Assembly: GCA_028818695.1 (NCBI GenBank)
Contig: JAPPNK010000015.1
Span: forward strand, 1 to 64,000
DNA length: 64,000 nucleotides
Source: Candidatus Poribacteria bacterium
GTDB taxonomy: Bacteria; Poribacteria; WGA-4E; GCA-2687025
Reading direction: 5' to 3'
This document shows positions 53,403-62,075 of the stretch, piece after piece (within the stretch, counting starts at the first letter, position 1; each line of letters starts with the position of its first letter). The translations under genes and the position numbers were made by a program. The notes beneath the pieces were generated by a model. That model saw nothing but the letters and a program-made list of their open reading frames with translations, was not told the origin of the DNA and made no database searches.

Positions 53403-55043
53403 TTACCGCCAGAAGCGGGAGGCGTACGCCCAGTTTTCAGGCGCGGTCTCTTCCGCTTCGCCGCCGTCCGTTTTTTCTTCAAGGCAGAAGCCGCGCCAGT
53501 CGATCGCCTCGTCCACAGCGCCATGAAACGCGGCGACCGTCGACGCAAGGTCGTCTGTGATCTGGGCGGCCGATTCATACTCGATATTCGCCCCCAGCGC
53601 GTTCGCCAGATACGCCGCGAATTGCCACTCCGCCAGCGCGTTTCCGAGGTTCGGCAGCGCCTTGGAAAGCCGTTGAACCCGCTTCGCCGAGTTTGTGAAG
53701 CAGCCCTCTTTTTCGGTGAACGCTGTGCCGGGCGCGGCGGCGTCCGCGGCTTCTGTCAACGCGGACGGCAGAATATCGACCGTGAGCAGATACTCAAGCG
53801 CGGTCAGCCGATCCATGAGCGCATCGTCAAGCGGGGCGCCCGGAATTCCGCCAAAGAACACAGCCGCCTTCGCGCCGTCCAGCGCCTCCGCCGCCGTTTT
53901 CAAGCCGTCTCCAAAGATGAGTTCGGCTCCCGCGCGGTTCGGATTCTTGTCCCGCTCTATGACAAACTTGGGAAAAACCTCGTCTTCGTCTTCAACCGGA
54001 CCTTCAAACAGCCCGATCCGCTCCGTCCCGACGCCCTCTTCGGCGAGGCGCTTGACCGCATACAGCTCCTCGTTCGTCATCCACGCGGAGGTGATCACCG
54101 CGGTCTGCTCTCCGCCGAGCGCCTGAATTTTCTCCGCCGCCGTTTCGAGCAGCTCGCGCCAGCCGGCGGGAATCAGCTCGCCGTCCTTGCGCAGCGCCGG
54201 AAGCCGCAGCCTGTCGGGGCTGTTCACATATTCGTAGCCGAACCGCCCGTCGTCGCACATCCAGAAGTCGTTCACGTCGGCGTGGTATCGGGGGCGCAGG
54301 CGGGCGACCTCTCCTTCGCGCGACTCCACATGGATATTGCAGCCCTTGGAGCAGCGGTTGCAGACGCTTGGCTTCTTTGTCAAAAACCAGGGGCGGGAGC
54401 GGTAAAGAAAATCTTTGCTGACAAGCGCCCCGACGGGGCAGATGTCGACCACATTGCCCGACAGCTTGTTGTCAAGCGGCTTGTCGGGCGCGACATCGAT
54501 CTCGTCATGGACGCCGCGATGCATCAAGCCGATTTCGGCGCCGCCGGAGATCTCCTCGGTGAAGCGAACGCAGCGGGTGCAGACGATGCAGCGCGTCGTG
54601 AACAGATCGACCGTCGGACCGAGCGATTTGCGCGGCGGGACGTTCTTTATCTCCTGATAGACGCTGCGGTCATGCCCGAATTCGTACGCATAATCTTGGA
54701 GAAAGCATTCGCCCGCTTCGTCGCATGTTGGGCAGTCGAGCGGGTGGTGCGCCAGGAGAAACTGAAGCGTCGTCGCGCGCGCCTGTTTGACTCTCGGCGC
54801 GGAGTTGGAGATTTCCATTCCGTCGCCGACGCGCGTTGTGCATGCGGTTGTCAGCTGCCGTATCGGTCCGGGAGCGCCGGGCGGCGTCAGTTCAATGAGG
54901 CACATTCGGCAGTTGGCGGGCGCGCCCAGCGACGGATGGTAGCAGTAGTGCGGTATCGTCACGCCGACCTCCGCCGCCGCCTGCACGACGCTGATGCCGT
55001 CGCTCACCTCATACTCTTGTCCGTCCATGATGATCTTAGCCAC
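53403..55043 (-). CDS. nuoG: NADH-quinone oxidoreductase subunit G
   Basis: 546 residues. N-terminal [2Fe-2S] ferredoxin domain (HYCYHPSLGAPANCRMC), the His-Cys3 cluster block LAHHPLDCPTCDEAGEC, [4Fe-4S] Cys in TTRCIVCTRCVRF and CPVGAL, then a molybdopterin-oxidoreductase-like region starting with KPSVCNRCSKGCNI, in which the C-terminal part is short (E. coli NuoG is about 900 residues). GTG start at 55043 with CGAGGA upstream. Belongs to the NADH-dehydrogenase arm with NuoE and NuoF. Confidence 0.94.
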   Translation of the reverse strand: MAKIIMDGQEYEVSDGISVVQAAAEVGVTIPHYCYHPSLGAPANCRMCLIELTPPGAPGPIRQLTTACTTRVGDGMEISNSAPRVKQARATTLQFLLAHHPLDCPTCDEAGECFLQDYAYEFGHDRSVYQEIKNVPPRKSLGPTVDLFTTRCIVCTRCVRFTEEISGGAEIGLMHRGVHDEIDVAPDKPLDNKLSGNVVDICPVGALVSKDFLYRSRPWFLTKKPSVCNRCSKGCNIHVESREGEVARLRPRYHADVNDFWMCDDGRFGYEYVNSPDRLRLPALRKDGELIPAGWRELLETAAEKIQALGGEQTAVITSAWMTNEELYAVKRLAEEGVGTERIGLFEGPVEDEDEVFPKFVIERDKNPNRAGAELIFGDGLKTAAEALDGAKAAVFFGGIPGAPLDDALMDRLTALEYLLTVDILPSALTEAADAAAPGTAFTEKEGCFTNSAKRVQRLSKALPNLGNALAEWQFAAYLANALGANIEYESAAQITDDLASTVAAFHGAVDEAIDWRGFCLEEKTDGGEAEETAPENWAYASRFWR

Positions 55044-55073
55044 GCGGACATCCTCGGTTAGCGTTCAATATGA

Positions 55074-56480
55074 TTAATAGTCCCATGTCGGTTTCCGCTC
55101 CACTTCAGGCAATTCCTGCGGCCATGCGTAATTTTCCTCCGGCGGCGCGACCGCCTCGCTCACCGGGAGCGTGACGCATTTGCCCTGCTCAATATGCGCC
55201 TCAAACTCTGGGCGGAACTTGCGCGCAAAACTGACCGCCGGCCACGACACCGCAATGCCGAAGACGCAGATCGTGTTCCATGTAAACGTGTCAATGTTGG
55301 CGACATTGTTCGCCACTTCGATGAGATGGTCAACATCGCCCGGGCGCCCTTTTCCCGCCTCAATGCGCGCCACGATGTCGCGCGTCCAGGGCGTCCCGAC
55401 GCGGCAGGGCGTGCATTGTCCGCATGACTCATGCGCGTAAAAATCCATCAGGTTCTCCAGCGCGCGCACCGTGCAGGTTGTTTCGTCCATGACGATGATG
55501 CCGCCGGATCCGAGCATCGTTTTCGCCATCTGCAGGCAGGTGAAATCGACAGGGACGTCCAGCTCATACGGCGTCAAGACGGGGGCGGAACTTCCGCCGG
55601 GGATGACCGCCTTCACCTCGTTTCCGCCTCGGACTCCGCCCGCCAGCTCAACCAGCTCGCGCACCGTCAGACCCATTTCCACCTCGTACACGCCTGGCTT
55701 CTCCACATGCCCGCTGACGCAGTACAGCTTCGTCCCTGTGTTCATCGGGTCGACTCCGCGCGGGGTGTCCTTATAGACGGCGCCGAGCGACTGGTACCAC
55801 TCCGTTCCGTTATTAATGATGTACGGCAGATTGGAGAGCGTCTCCACATTATGCACCATCGTCGGCTGCATGAAGACGCCGATGGCGGCGGGGAAGAAAG
55901 GCGGCTTGACGCGCGGCTGCCCCCGTTTGCCTTCCAGCGATTCGATGAGGCCCGTCTCTTCGCCGCAGATATACGCCCCTGCGCCCGCATGCGTGTAGAT
56001 GTCAAGCGCAAAATCATGCCCCGCGACCGACTCGCCCAGGATGCCCGCCTCATACGCCTCCTGAATCGCCGCGTCAAGACGCTTCTTGCCGAGCGTGAAT
56101 TCGCCCCGTACATAAACGTATGCCTTGTGGACGCCGAGCGACCATGCCGCGATGATCATTCCCTCAATGAGCATATGCGGCTTGTGCTGCAGGATATACC
56201 GGTTGCTGAACGTCCCAGGCTCCGATTCGTCCGCGTTGGCGATCAGGTATTTCGGTTCTCCCTGACCCATCAGGTTCCACTTGAAACCGGCGGAGACGCC
56301 TGCGCCGCCTCGTCCGCGCAGACCTGAATCGCGCACTATGTCAAGCAGCTGCTCGGCGTTCAGGTCGAACAGCTTCTCAAGGGACGCATAGCCGCCATGA
56401 CGGCGGTAAACATCCAGCGTGTGCATATCGGGAGCGTCAATGTTCTCGTAAAGTATGCGTCGTTCTTTAGGTTTGCCCAT
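55074..56480 (-). CDS. nuoF: NADH-quinone oxidoreductase subunit F
   Basis: 468 residues, holds the NADH site, FMN and the N3 cluster. SGLRGRGGAGVSAGFKW is the NADH/FMN loop; AYICGEETGLIESLEGKRGQPR follows; the [4Fe-4S] ligands are in ESCGQCTPCRVGT. It begins one base pair beyond the nuoE stop region (two-base gap). Confidence 0.95.
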   Translation of the reverse strand: MGKPKERRILYENIDAPDMHTLDVYRRHGGYASLEKLFDLNAEQLLDIVRDSGLRGRGGAGVSAGFKWNLMGQGEPKYLIANADESEPGTFSNRYILQHKPHMLIEGMIIAAWSLGVHKAYVYVRGEFTLGKKRLDAAIQEAYEAGILGESVAGHDFALDIYTHAGAGAYICGEETGLIESLEGKRGQPRVKPPFFPAAIGVFMQPTMVHNVETLSNLPYIINNGTEWYQSLGAVYKDTPRGVDPMNTGTKLYCVSGHVEKPGVYEVEMGLTVRELVELAGGVRGGNEVKAVIPGGSSAPVLTPYELDVPVDFTCLQMAKTMLGSGGIIVMDETTCTVRALENLMDFYAHESCGQCTPCRVGTPWTRDIVARIEAGKGRPGDVDHLIEVANNVANIDTFTWNTICVFGIAVSWPAVSFARKFRPEFEAHIEQGKCVTLPVSEAVAPPEENYAWPQELPEVERKPTWDY

Positions 56481-56482
56481 GT

Positions 56483-56962
56483 TTATTCCAGCGCATCCAT
56501 CAGCTCGTCCACACGTTCAAGGGTTAGGCGTCCATGCAGGTCGTCGTTGATCATCATCACGGGCGCTTGGTCGCATGCCGCGAGACATTCCGAGCTCAAC
56601 AGGGTGACGCTGCCGTCCTCGGTCGTTTCGTCAAAGTCGACCTCCAGCCGCTCCTTTATATGTTCAATGATCTCCCTACATCCGCACAGGTCGCACGAAA
56701 GCGTTTTGCAGACCCGCACAATATGCTTGCCGACCGGCGCGTCAAAGAACATCGGGTAGAAGGTGACGACATCCAGAACCTGCGCCTCGGAGACGCCGAG
56801 CAGACCCGCCACATACGCTTGCACATCCTGCGAGAGGTAGCCGTTCTGCTCTTGGGCGAGGTGAAGCGTCGGAAGCATGGCGGCGCGCGCATGCTCCTCC
56901 GGATAATGCGTCAACAGCTCATGAAACTGCGCAAGCCGCTCAGGAGTGAATTCAAAAGCCAT
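56483..56962 (-). CDS. nuoE: NADH-quinone oxidoreductase subunit E
   Basis: 159 residues, thioredoxin-fold [2Fe-2S] protein. The four ligands are in CKTLSCDLCGC and SSECLAACDQAP. The N-terminal helical bundle YPEEHARAAMLPTLHLAQEQNGYL is typical. Two bases after nuoCD. Confidence 0.95.
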   Translation of the reverse strand: MAFEFTPERLAQFHELLTHYPEEHARAAMLPTLHLAQEQNGYLSQDVQAYVAGLLGVSEAQVLDVVTFYPMFFDAPVGKHIVRVCKTLSCDLCGCREIIEHIKERLEVDFDETTEDGSVTLLSSECLAACDQAPVMMINDDLHGRLTLERVDELMDALE

Positions 56963-56964
56963 AA

Positions 56965-58761
56965 TTACCGATCTAGCTCTCCGGCGATCACATTCAAACT
57001 GCCAAGCGCCGTCACAACGTCGGACATCATATGCCCTTCCAGCAGGCGCGGCAAACTCTGGTAATTGTAAAATGAGGGCGGACGGACGCGGACGCGGTAA
57101 GGCGTTCCGCTGCCGTCGCTCACAATGTAAAAGCCCAGCTCCCCGTTCGGCGACTCGGTCGCGCAGTACGCTTCGCCCGCCGGGACAGGGACGCCATGCC
57201 CGTCCATGTTCACCTTAAAGTGATGGATCAGCCCCTCGATGGAGCCGTACGGCTGGGTCGGGTCGTACGGATGCGTATGGTCGGGCGTTTTATACACATG
57301 CGACTTGTCCGCAAAACGCAGCTTATGGTCTTCGACGTTGACCGGCCCGTCCGGCATATTGTCCAGCGCCTGTGTGATGATGCGGCAGCTCTGGCGCAGC
57401 TCCTCTAGGCGGACGAGATACCGGTCGTAGGTGTCTCCGCTGGCGCCGACGGGGACGTCAAACTCAAACTCCTCATAAGAAGAGTACGGCTCCGTCTTGC
57501 GCAGGTCGCGCCGAACGCCGCTGCCGCGCAGGCATGGACCTGTCAAGCCGTAGCTGACCGCCTCCTCGGCGGAGATGACGCCGACCCCCTGCGTCCTGTC
57601 GATCCAGATGCGGTTGCGCGAGAGCAGCTTTTCAATTTCAGGCAGCGCCTCGTCGGTGAATTCCTTCACAAAGGCGCGCATCATCGGCTCAAACGATTCG
57701 GGCGCGTCGTAGAAAAGTCCGCCGACGCGCGTGTAGCTGATCGTCAAGCGCGCGCCGGCGCACGCTTCAAAAATCTCATACGCCTTTTCGCGCTGCTGAA
57801 AAGCGTACAGAAACGCCGTGAACGCCCCGATGTCCAGCGCATGCGTCCCAAGCCAGACCATGTAATCGGCGATGCGGGCAAGCTCCGCCAGCGCAACGCG
57901 GATATACTGCGCCCGCTTCGGAATCTCAACCCCGATCAGCTTCTCCACCGCCAGCACATATCCGAAGTTGTTTGACAGCGGGGAGAGATAGTTCATCCGA
58001 TCCGTCACGACGATCCACTGGTTCCAGTGCATCGCTTCCGCCAACTTTTCAAAACCGGTGTGGAGGTACCCGAGGTGGGGCGTTGCGCGGACGATGCGCT
58101 CGCCGTCCAGCTCCACCTCTAGATGGAGCGTGCCGTGCGTCGCCGGGTGCTGCGGTCCGATGTTCAGCACCATCGTTTCCGATTCGATGGCGTCCTCTCC
58201 GCGATCAGTCGAGTCGCTCTTGCCGACGAGGTTGGAGGCGGAGGTTTCAAAGTTGAAGGCAGCGCGTTCGCCGAGGCCCTTTGTCGGGTAATCTTTGCGC
58301 AGCGGATGCGATGTGAAATTGTCCGGCATGAGAATGCGGCGCAGGTCGGGGTGATTCTCAAATGCGATGCCGAACATGTCGTATACCTCGCGTTCCGCCC
58401 ATCCGGCGGCCGCCCAGATGTCGGAGACGGTCGGGGCTGTCGGGTTCTCGTCCGTTACAGGCGTTTTGACGCGGAGGCGCGTTTCGTTTTGGGGAGAGTA
58501 GAGATGGTACACGACCGCGTAGCGCGCGCCGTCCAACCCCGGCTCGGCGCGGTTCAGCTGGGACAGGTCGACCGCTGTCAGGTCGCTCAGATGCTCATAG
58601 GCGAGCTCGCTGTCCGACGCCAGAAACTGCAGCGCCGCATGGATCGAGTCCAGCGCGACGACAGCGCTCCATTCGCCTAGCGCTTCGCCAGTATGCAGGA
58701 CGGCGCCGCCGAAGGCGTCTACCAGCTTTTCGATGGTTTGAGGTTTGCCGTTCGCGCTCAT
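56965..58761 (-). CDS. nuoCD: NADH-quinone oxidoreductase fused subunit CD
   Basis: 598 residues. NuoC occupies about 1-190 (LRVKTPVTDENPTAPTVSDIW, WAEREVYDMFGIAFENHPDL, PLRKDYPTKG). NuoD follows from about 195 (LNIGPQHPATHGTLHLEVELDGE, ending ASLPRLLEGHMMSDVVTALGS-like QSLPRLLEGHMM). The C-D fusion is known from enterobacteria and others. It directly follows nuoA with a four-base gap: nuoB, normally between them, is missing. ATG 58761 is the start; the frame is open upstream inside nuoA. Confidence 0.94.
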   Translation of the reverse strand: MSANGKPQTIEKLVDAFGGAVLHTGEALGEWSAVVALDSIHAALQFLASDSELAYEHLSDLTAVDLSQLNRAEPGLDGARYAVVYHLYSPQNETRLRVKTPVTDENPTAPTVSDIWAAAGWAEREVYDMFGIAFENHPDLRRILMPDNFTSHPLRKDYPTKGLGERAAFNFETSASNLVGKSDSTDRGEDAIESETMVLNIGPQHPATHGTLHLEVELDGERIVRATPHLGYLHTGFEKLAEAMHWNQWIVVTDRMNYLSPLSNNFGYVLAVEKLIGVEIPKRAQYIRVALAELARIADYMVWLGTHALDIGAFTAFLYAFQQREKAYEIFEACAGARLTISYTRVGGLFYDAPESFEPMMRAFVKEFTDEALPEIEKLLSRNRIWIDRTQGVGVISAEEAVSYGLTGPCLRGSGVRRDLRKTEPYSSYEEFEFDVPVGASGDTYDRYLVRLEELRQSCRIITQALDNMPDGPVNVEDHKLRFADKSHVYKTPDHTHPYDPTQPYGSIEGLIHHFKVNMDGHGVPVPAGEAYCATESPNGELGFYIVSDGSGTPYRVRVRPPSFYNYQSLPRLLEGHMMSDVVTALGSLNVIAGELDR

Positions 58762-58765
58762 CTTT

Positions 58766-59149
58766 TCAGTCCCAATCGAGTCCTCCCTTTCGCCAGACAT
58801 AAGCATAACCGAGAGCGAGTATGGCGACAAATACGAGCATTTCCCATAAGATGAGCGGGCTTTCTTTCACCATGTCGCGGAAGACGACCGCCCACGGATA
58901 GAAGAAGACGACCTCAATATCGAAGATGATGAAGATCATCGCGACGAGGTAAAACTTGATCGAGAAGCGCAGGCGCGCGTCTCCGAGCGGGTTGACGCCC
59001 GACTCATAGACGGTGTATTTCGCTTCGCCTTCGCGCGGTTTAATGGCAAACCGCGTGATGAGGCGCGCGATGAGCAGGATCACGCCCGCGAGAACGACAG
59101 CGATCACAAACAGCAGCAGTATCGGAAAATATGTATCAGCGGCCGGCAC
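58766..59149 (-). CDS. nuoA: NADH-quinone oxidoreductase subunit A
   Basis: 127 residues, three helices. YTVYESGVNPLGDARLRFSIKFYLVAMIFIIFDIEVVFFYPWAV is the conserved loop-helix region (Cys of the usual ESGxxP motif context absent). GTG start with GAAAGG six bases upstream. First gene of the eleven-gene operon. Confidence 0.94.
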   Translation of the reverse strand: MPAADTYFPILLLFVIAVVLAGVILLIARLITRFAIKPREGEAKYTVYESGVNPLGDARLRFSIKFYLVAMIFIIFDIEVVFFYPWAVVFRDMVKESPLILWEMLVFVAILALGYAYVWRKGGLDWD

Positions 59150-59183
59150 AGGCGCCTTTCATGTAAACCCAACGACAGAAGCA

Positions 59184-59211
59184 ATCATAGCGCCCTTTGC
59201 AAAAAATGCAA
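59184..59211 (-). promoter_or_regulatory. sigma70-like promoter for the nuo operon
   Basis: Minus strand TTGCAT (59211-59206), 16 bases, TATGAT (59189-59184). The leader to the GTG at 59149 is about 28 bases. The TTGCATTTTTTGCAA region around the -35 is itself a small inverted repeat and could be an operator. Confidence 0.55.
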
Positions 59212-59282
59212 GGGCGGCAACATAGGATTGTTCCAAATGCTGAGGCGGATGTCAAGCCCGATTTTGTGACCTTAGGGCTTTA

Positions 59283-59414
59283 GTTAGGACATGTCGGCAT
59301 GCGAACGCGGACGTCGTCTGCTGGACTCTGGATTCCCGCTTTCGCGGGAATGACGGCCTGGTTGGCGGCGTCTCTTCCCATAAATAGAGCGATCATTCGT
59401 TCAAATGTCCCAAC
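59283..59414. mobile_element. Candidate 132-bp miniature element with inverted ends
   Basis: The ends GTTAGGACA (59283-59291) and TGTCCCAAC (59406-59414) are inverted with one mismatch. Inside lie a tract shared with the end of the window (CATGTCGGCATGCGAACGCGGACGT…) and the REP-like palindrome copy D (59330-59355). It contains no gene. Another GTTGGGACATGTCGGC end lies at 59455-59470, so two elements may be nested. The region 59212-59586 has no gene otherwise. Confidence 0.5.
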
Positions 59415-59464
59415 TTTACGCATGAGGTCAGCGATTTTCTGATGCGGCGCTTGGGTTGGGACAT
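59405..59464. repeat. 60-bp inverted-repeat unit
   Basis: ATGTCCCAAC (59405-59414) and GTTGGGACAT (59455-59464) are perfect 10-base inverted arms around 40 bases containing the second copy of the 21-bp repeat first seen at 103-123. It could fold as a long hairpin in RNA, or represent a solo or nested element next to the 132-bp one. Confidence 0.5.
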
Positions 59465-59586
59465 GTCGGCGGAAGGAGAGGCGGATGGTCTCCGCGCGCT
59501 CAACCTTTCGCCGCCCTGCGCGTCTAAATGATAACGTAGGAGCGACATATGCGCTCCGCTTCTTCATCTATGAAAGGTTCCGAAAC

Positions 59587-60180
59587 ATGAAACGATCACA
59601 TCTTCTTACCCTTCTCGCCGTTTGCTTCGGCCTTGCCGCTTTTGGCGCGACCGTTCTCGCGCAGCGCCCTGGCCAAGGAGAGGGACAGGGCCAACGTCAA
59701 GGACAGCAGCGCGAAATTCCCGCAAACTTCCAAATCAGGGGCATCCAGGAGATGACCGAAGGGGCGCAGCAGAGCATGTGGGCGTTCGTCTCTCTTGAGA
59801 TGGACACCAGCGACGAGCAGCTGATCGCCCTGCGCCCCATCGTCGCAAAGTCCTGGAAAGAGACGCAGGCGATCTTCGCCGCCGTCGAGGAGGCGGGTGA
59901 AGCGGCTGACATCGCTGCGGCCGTGCGGTCGGCGACCCAGAATATTTCTGCGCTGCGCGAATCTGTCCGAGATCAATTGAACGACGAACAGAAGGAATCT
60001 CTGAACGCATGGTTCGAAGAGCAGCGGGCAGCGATTGAGCGGCAACGACAACAGCGGCGGCAGCGTTTCGGCGACTTCCAAGGGCGGCAGCGCGGCGACG
60101 GCGAACAAACAGCCCCCCGCGAAGGACGGCGCCCAGCCCCTGAAGCAGAACGCGACAACGACAGCGACAACGACGACTAA
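59587..60180 (+). CDS. Small secreted Gln/Arg-rich periplasmic protein
   Basis: 197 residues, signal peptide (KRSHLLTLLAVCFGLAAFGATVLAQ). A GQGEGQGQRQGQQRE linker leads to a helical region of about 100 residues (SDEQLIALRPIVAKSWKETQAIF…LNDEQKESLNAWFEEQ) with the flavour of Spy/CpxP-like LTxxQ periplasmic proteins, but I cannot assign it. The tail is Arg/Gln- then Asp/Asn-rich (ERDNDSDNDD). ATG 59587 follows GAAAGG; the open frame back to 59485 runs through repeat DNA. Convergent with the glycosyltransferase by a four-base overlap. Confidence 0.75.
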   Translation: MKRSHLLTLLAVCFGLAAFGATVLAQRPGQGEGQGQRQGQQREIPANFQIRGIQEMTEGAQQSMWAFVSLEMDTSDEQLIALRPIVAKSWKETQAIFAAVEEAGEAADIAAAVRSATQNISALRESVRDQLNDEQKESLNAWFEEQRAAIERQRQQRRQRFGDFQGRQRGDGEQTAPREGRRPAPEAERDNDSDNDD

Positions 60181-61385
60181 ACCTGCCCGGCGACCCGTTC
60201 GCAGAACGCGCGCATCTTCGCGCCGATGGCTTCCCACCCGTAACGCTCTTCGACGCGCTTGCGGGCGGCGGAGCCTAAGGCGCGGCGGGCGTTCGCGTCG
60301 GTCGCCAGACGAACCGCCGCGTCCGCAAAGGCGCCTGGGTCGTCGGCGAGCTCCAGATCGCGCCCGTTTTTCATCTCAAGCCCTTCCGCCCCGATCGTCG
60401 TTGAGACGACCGCTTTTTCCATCGCCATCGCTTCCAGTATCTTTAAACGTGTGCCGCCGCCCATGCGCAGCGGGACCGCAAAGACGGACGCCTGCGCGAT
60501 GTGTTCCTGTATGTCGTCCACCCGCCCTGTGACGACGATGCCGTTTTGTCCATGGAGGGCGAGCATCGCCGCGGTCGGGCGTTTTCCGACGGCTCGAAAT
60601 TGCGCGTTCGGCAGCGCGGCGCGGATGCGCGGCCAGATGTCAGCGCAGAAATAGGCGGCAGCGTCCGCGTTCGGCTCCCAGTCGTAACTTCCTGTATAAA
60701 CAAAGGTTGCGGGACGCTCCTTGTCGAAGCTGGGGCGGTAGGCGTCCAGGTCGACTCCGTTGTCGATAGCGGCGGCGAGCGCGTTTGGGGCATGTTGGCG
60801 CAGGGCGTCGGCGTCCCGCTTCGATACGGCGGCGAGCGCGTCAAACTTCGGGCAGAGGCGCCGCTCGGTTCGGCGAAACACGTTCGCCTGCCATCGATAC
60901 GCGGCTCGTCGCAGGCGGCTTTTCTGCCTTTCCGCCGCCCTGTCCCACACCTCCGAGTCCACATTCTGCGTTGAAAGCAGCGCGGGAGCGTTTGAGAGGC
61001 GGCGCGCCGACGGCAGATACGGCGCCGTATGCATCATCTCAAACAGCAGCAGGTCGAAAGGTTCGGCAAGTTCCTCCGCCAGGGCGCGCCGCATCGGTTT
61101 CAGCTGGTATTTGGAAACGGCGAGCGGCATTCCGCGCAGAAGCGAGCGCGCCGCGGAAACAGGCGTCAAGGAGGGCGGGTTTGGATCTCCGAGCGGGATC
61201 AGCCGCGCGTCGATGCCGGCTTCCTTGAGCGGCTGTATCGAGTCGCGGTCGGTCGGTTCCGTTTCAAGAGCGGCAAGCCGCACCGAATGCGTCCGCGCGA
61301 GTTGGCGCAGCAGGTTAAAGACGCGGATTTTCCCGCCGTCCGTCAACGGATACGGCAGCGATGTGGACAGAGCGAACAGCTTCAT
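60177..61385 (-). CDS. Glycosyltransferase, GT4-like (GT-B fold)
   Basis: 402 residues. The N-terminal acceptor domain opens LFALSTSLPYPLTDGGKIRVFNLL, the glycine-rich entry typical of GT4. The donor domain contains FVYTGSYDWEPNADAAAYF, VVTGRVDDIQEHIAQASVFAVPLRMGGGTRLKILEAMAMEKAVVSTTIGAEGL, in which the EAMAMEKAVV block is the nucleotide-sugar (EX7E-like) site. Likely adds a sugar to a surface polysaccharide or lipid; donor and acceptor unknown. No polysaccharide cluster is nearby. Confidence 0.88.
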   Translation of the reverse strand: MKLFALSTSLPYPLTDGGKIRVFNLLRQLARTHSVRLAALETEPTDRDSIQPLKEAGIDARLIPLGDPNPPSLTPVSAARSLLRGMPLAVSKYQLKPMRRALAEELAEPFDLLLFEMMHTAPYLPSARRLSNAPALLSTQNVDSEVWDRAAERQKSRLRRAAYRWQANVFRRTERRLCPKFDALAAVSKRDADALRQHAPNALAAAIDNGVDLDAYRPSFDKERPATFVYTGSYDWEPNADAAAYFCADIWPRIRAALPNAQFRAVGKRPTAAMLALHGQNGIVVTGRVDDIQEHIAQASVFAVPLRMGGGTRLKILEAMAMEKAVVSTTIGAEGLEMKNGRDLELADDPGAFADAAVRLATDANARRALGSAARKRVEERYGWEAIGAKMRAFCERVAGQV

Positions 61386-61465
61386 GGCGGCCGGTATGCA
61401 GGGTGAATCTGGTCTGGGGATGATAGCATAGGCAGGGGGGCGTTTCCATGCCGGCGTTTCCGGCG

Positions 61466-61496
61466 TTGACGCTAGGCGCGCCGTTTAGGCTATAAT
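61466..61496 (+). promoter_or_regulatory. Candidate promoter for the paralogous pair
   Basis: A perfect -10 TATAAT (61491-61496) with TTGACG (61466-61471) 19 bases upstream. The spacing is long, so strength is uncertain. Confidence 0.45.
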
Positions 61497-61571
61497 GAGT
61501 CGAAGGCGGCGCAGACTGCGGCGGAAGCGGCGGCGGTCATGAGCGAAACAAGTGGAAGGAAGGGTTTTCGA

Positions 61572-62075
61572 GTGAGGATTGCGTTCGGGGTCGGGTTGAG
61601 GCTGAAGGAAGAGTCCGACTGGGATGTTCGGAACCGTTTGTGTCTGGAGCTTGCGAGAACGGCGGCTCGTTACGGTTACGGGATTCAGCTTACGAAATGG
61701 TATGTCAGCGTACTGCTGGAAATACGTTTCATCGTGACGGCGTCGCCGGCGGCCGACTCAGCCCACAACATTTTCAAAAAAGAGCTCCAAGACCCGCTCA
61801 ACTGGGAGACGATACGCTTTCCGAACTTTCTTCTGGAAATATGGCAGCTGCCGGAAACGCAGGAAGCCGTTTTTATCCGAACGACGGACGGAGCGGAACT
61901 GCTGGAGGAAAACGCTTTGTCAATACAGGAAATGGCAGAACGCCCTAAGCCCGTTTCCATCTACCGCGCGATGGACGCGGTCGTCGCATTGAGAGCAAAC
62001 GTTGAGCCGAGTCGAACGCTTTTCTATCTCAACAAAAAGGCGAGCGTTCTTCACGATCATTTATTGGAGAGATGA
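61572..62075 (+). CDS. Hypothetical protein, member 1 of a tandem paralogous pair
   Basis: 167 residues, family not recognised, no signal or membrane segment. It aligns with the next protein throughout: DPLNWETIRFPNFLLEIWQLPE, VSIYRAMDAVVAL and FYLNKKA here against EPLDWSKVQFPTFLLRLWQLPE, MSIYKAMEGVVSN and FYLDKKS there. I choose GTG 61572 (after GGAAGGAAGGG) over ATG 61539 because the paralogue's Met aligns to it and the ATG lacks a ribosome site. Confidence 0.65.
   Translation: MRIAFGVGLRLKEESDWDVRNRLCLELARTAARYGYGIQLTKWYVSVLLEIRFIVTASPAADSAHNIFKKELQDPLNWETIRFPNFLLEIWQLPETQEAVFIRTTDGAELLEENALSIQEMAERPKPVSIYRAMDAVVALRANVEPSRTLFYLNKKASVLHDHLLER

Noticed and set aside
53211-55061. 616-residue frame on the plus strand opposite nuoG/nuoH
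   Set aside because: Mirror of strongly conserved complex I genes; Arg/Ala-rich with no domain. It arises from GC-biased codons.
59280-59567. 95-residue minus-strand frame upstream of nuoA
   Set aside because: It runs through two repeat elements (…VIPAKAGIQS… is repeat-derived) and has no ribosome site or conservation I can see.
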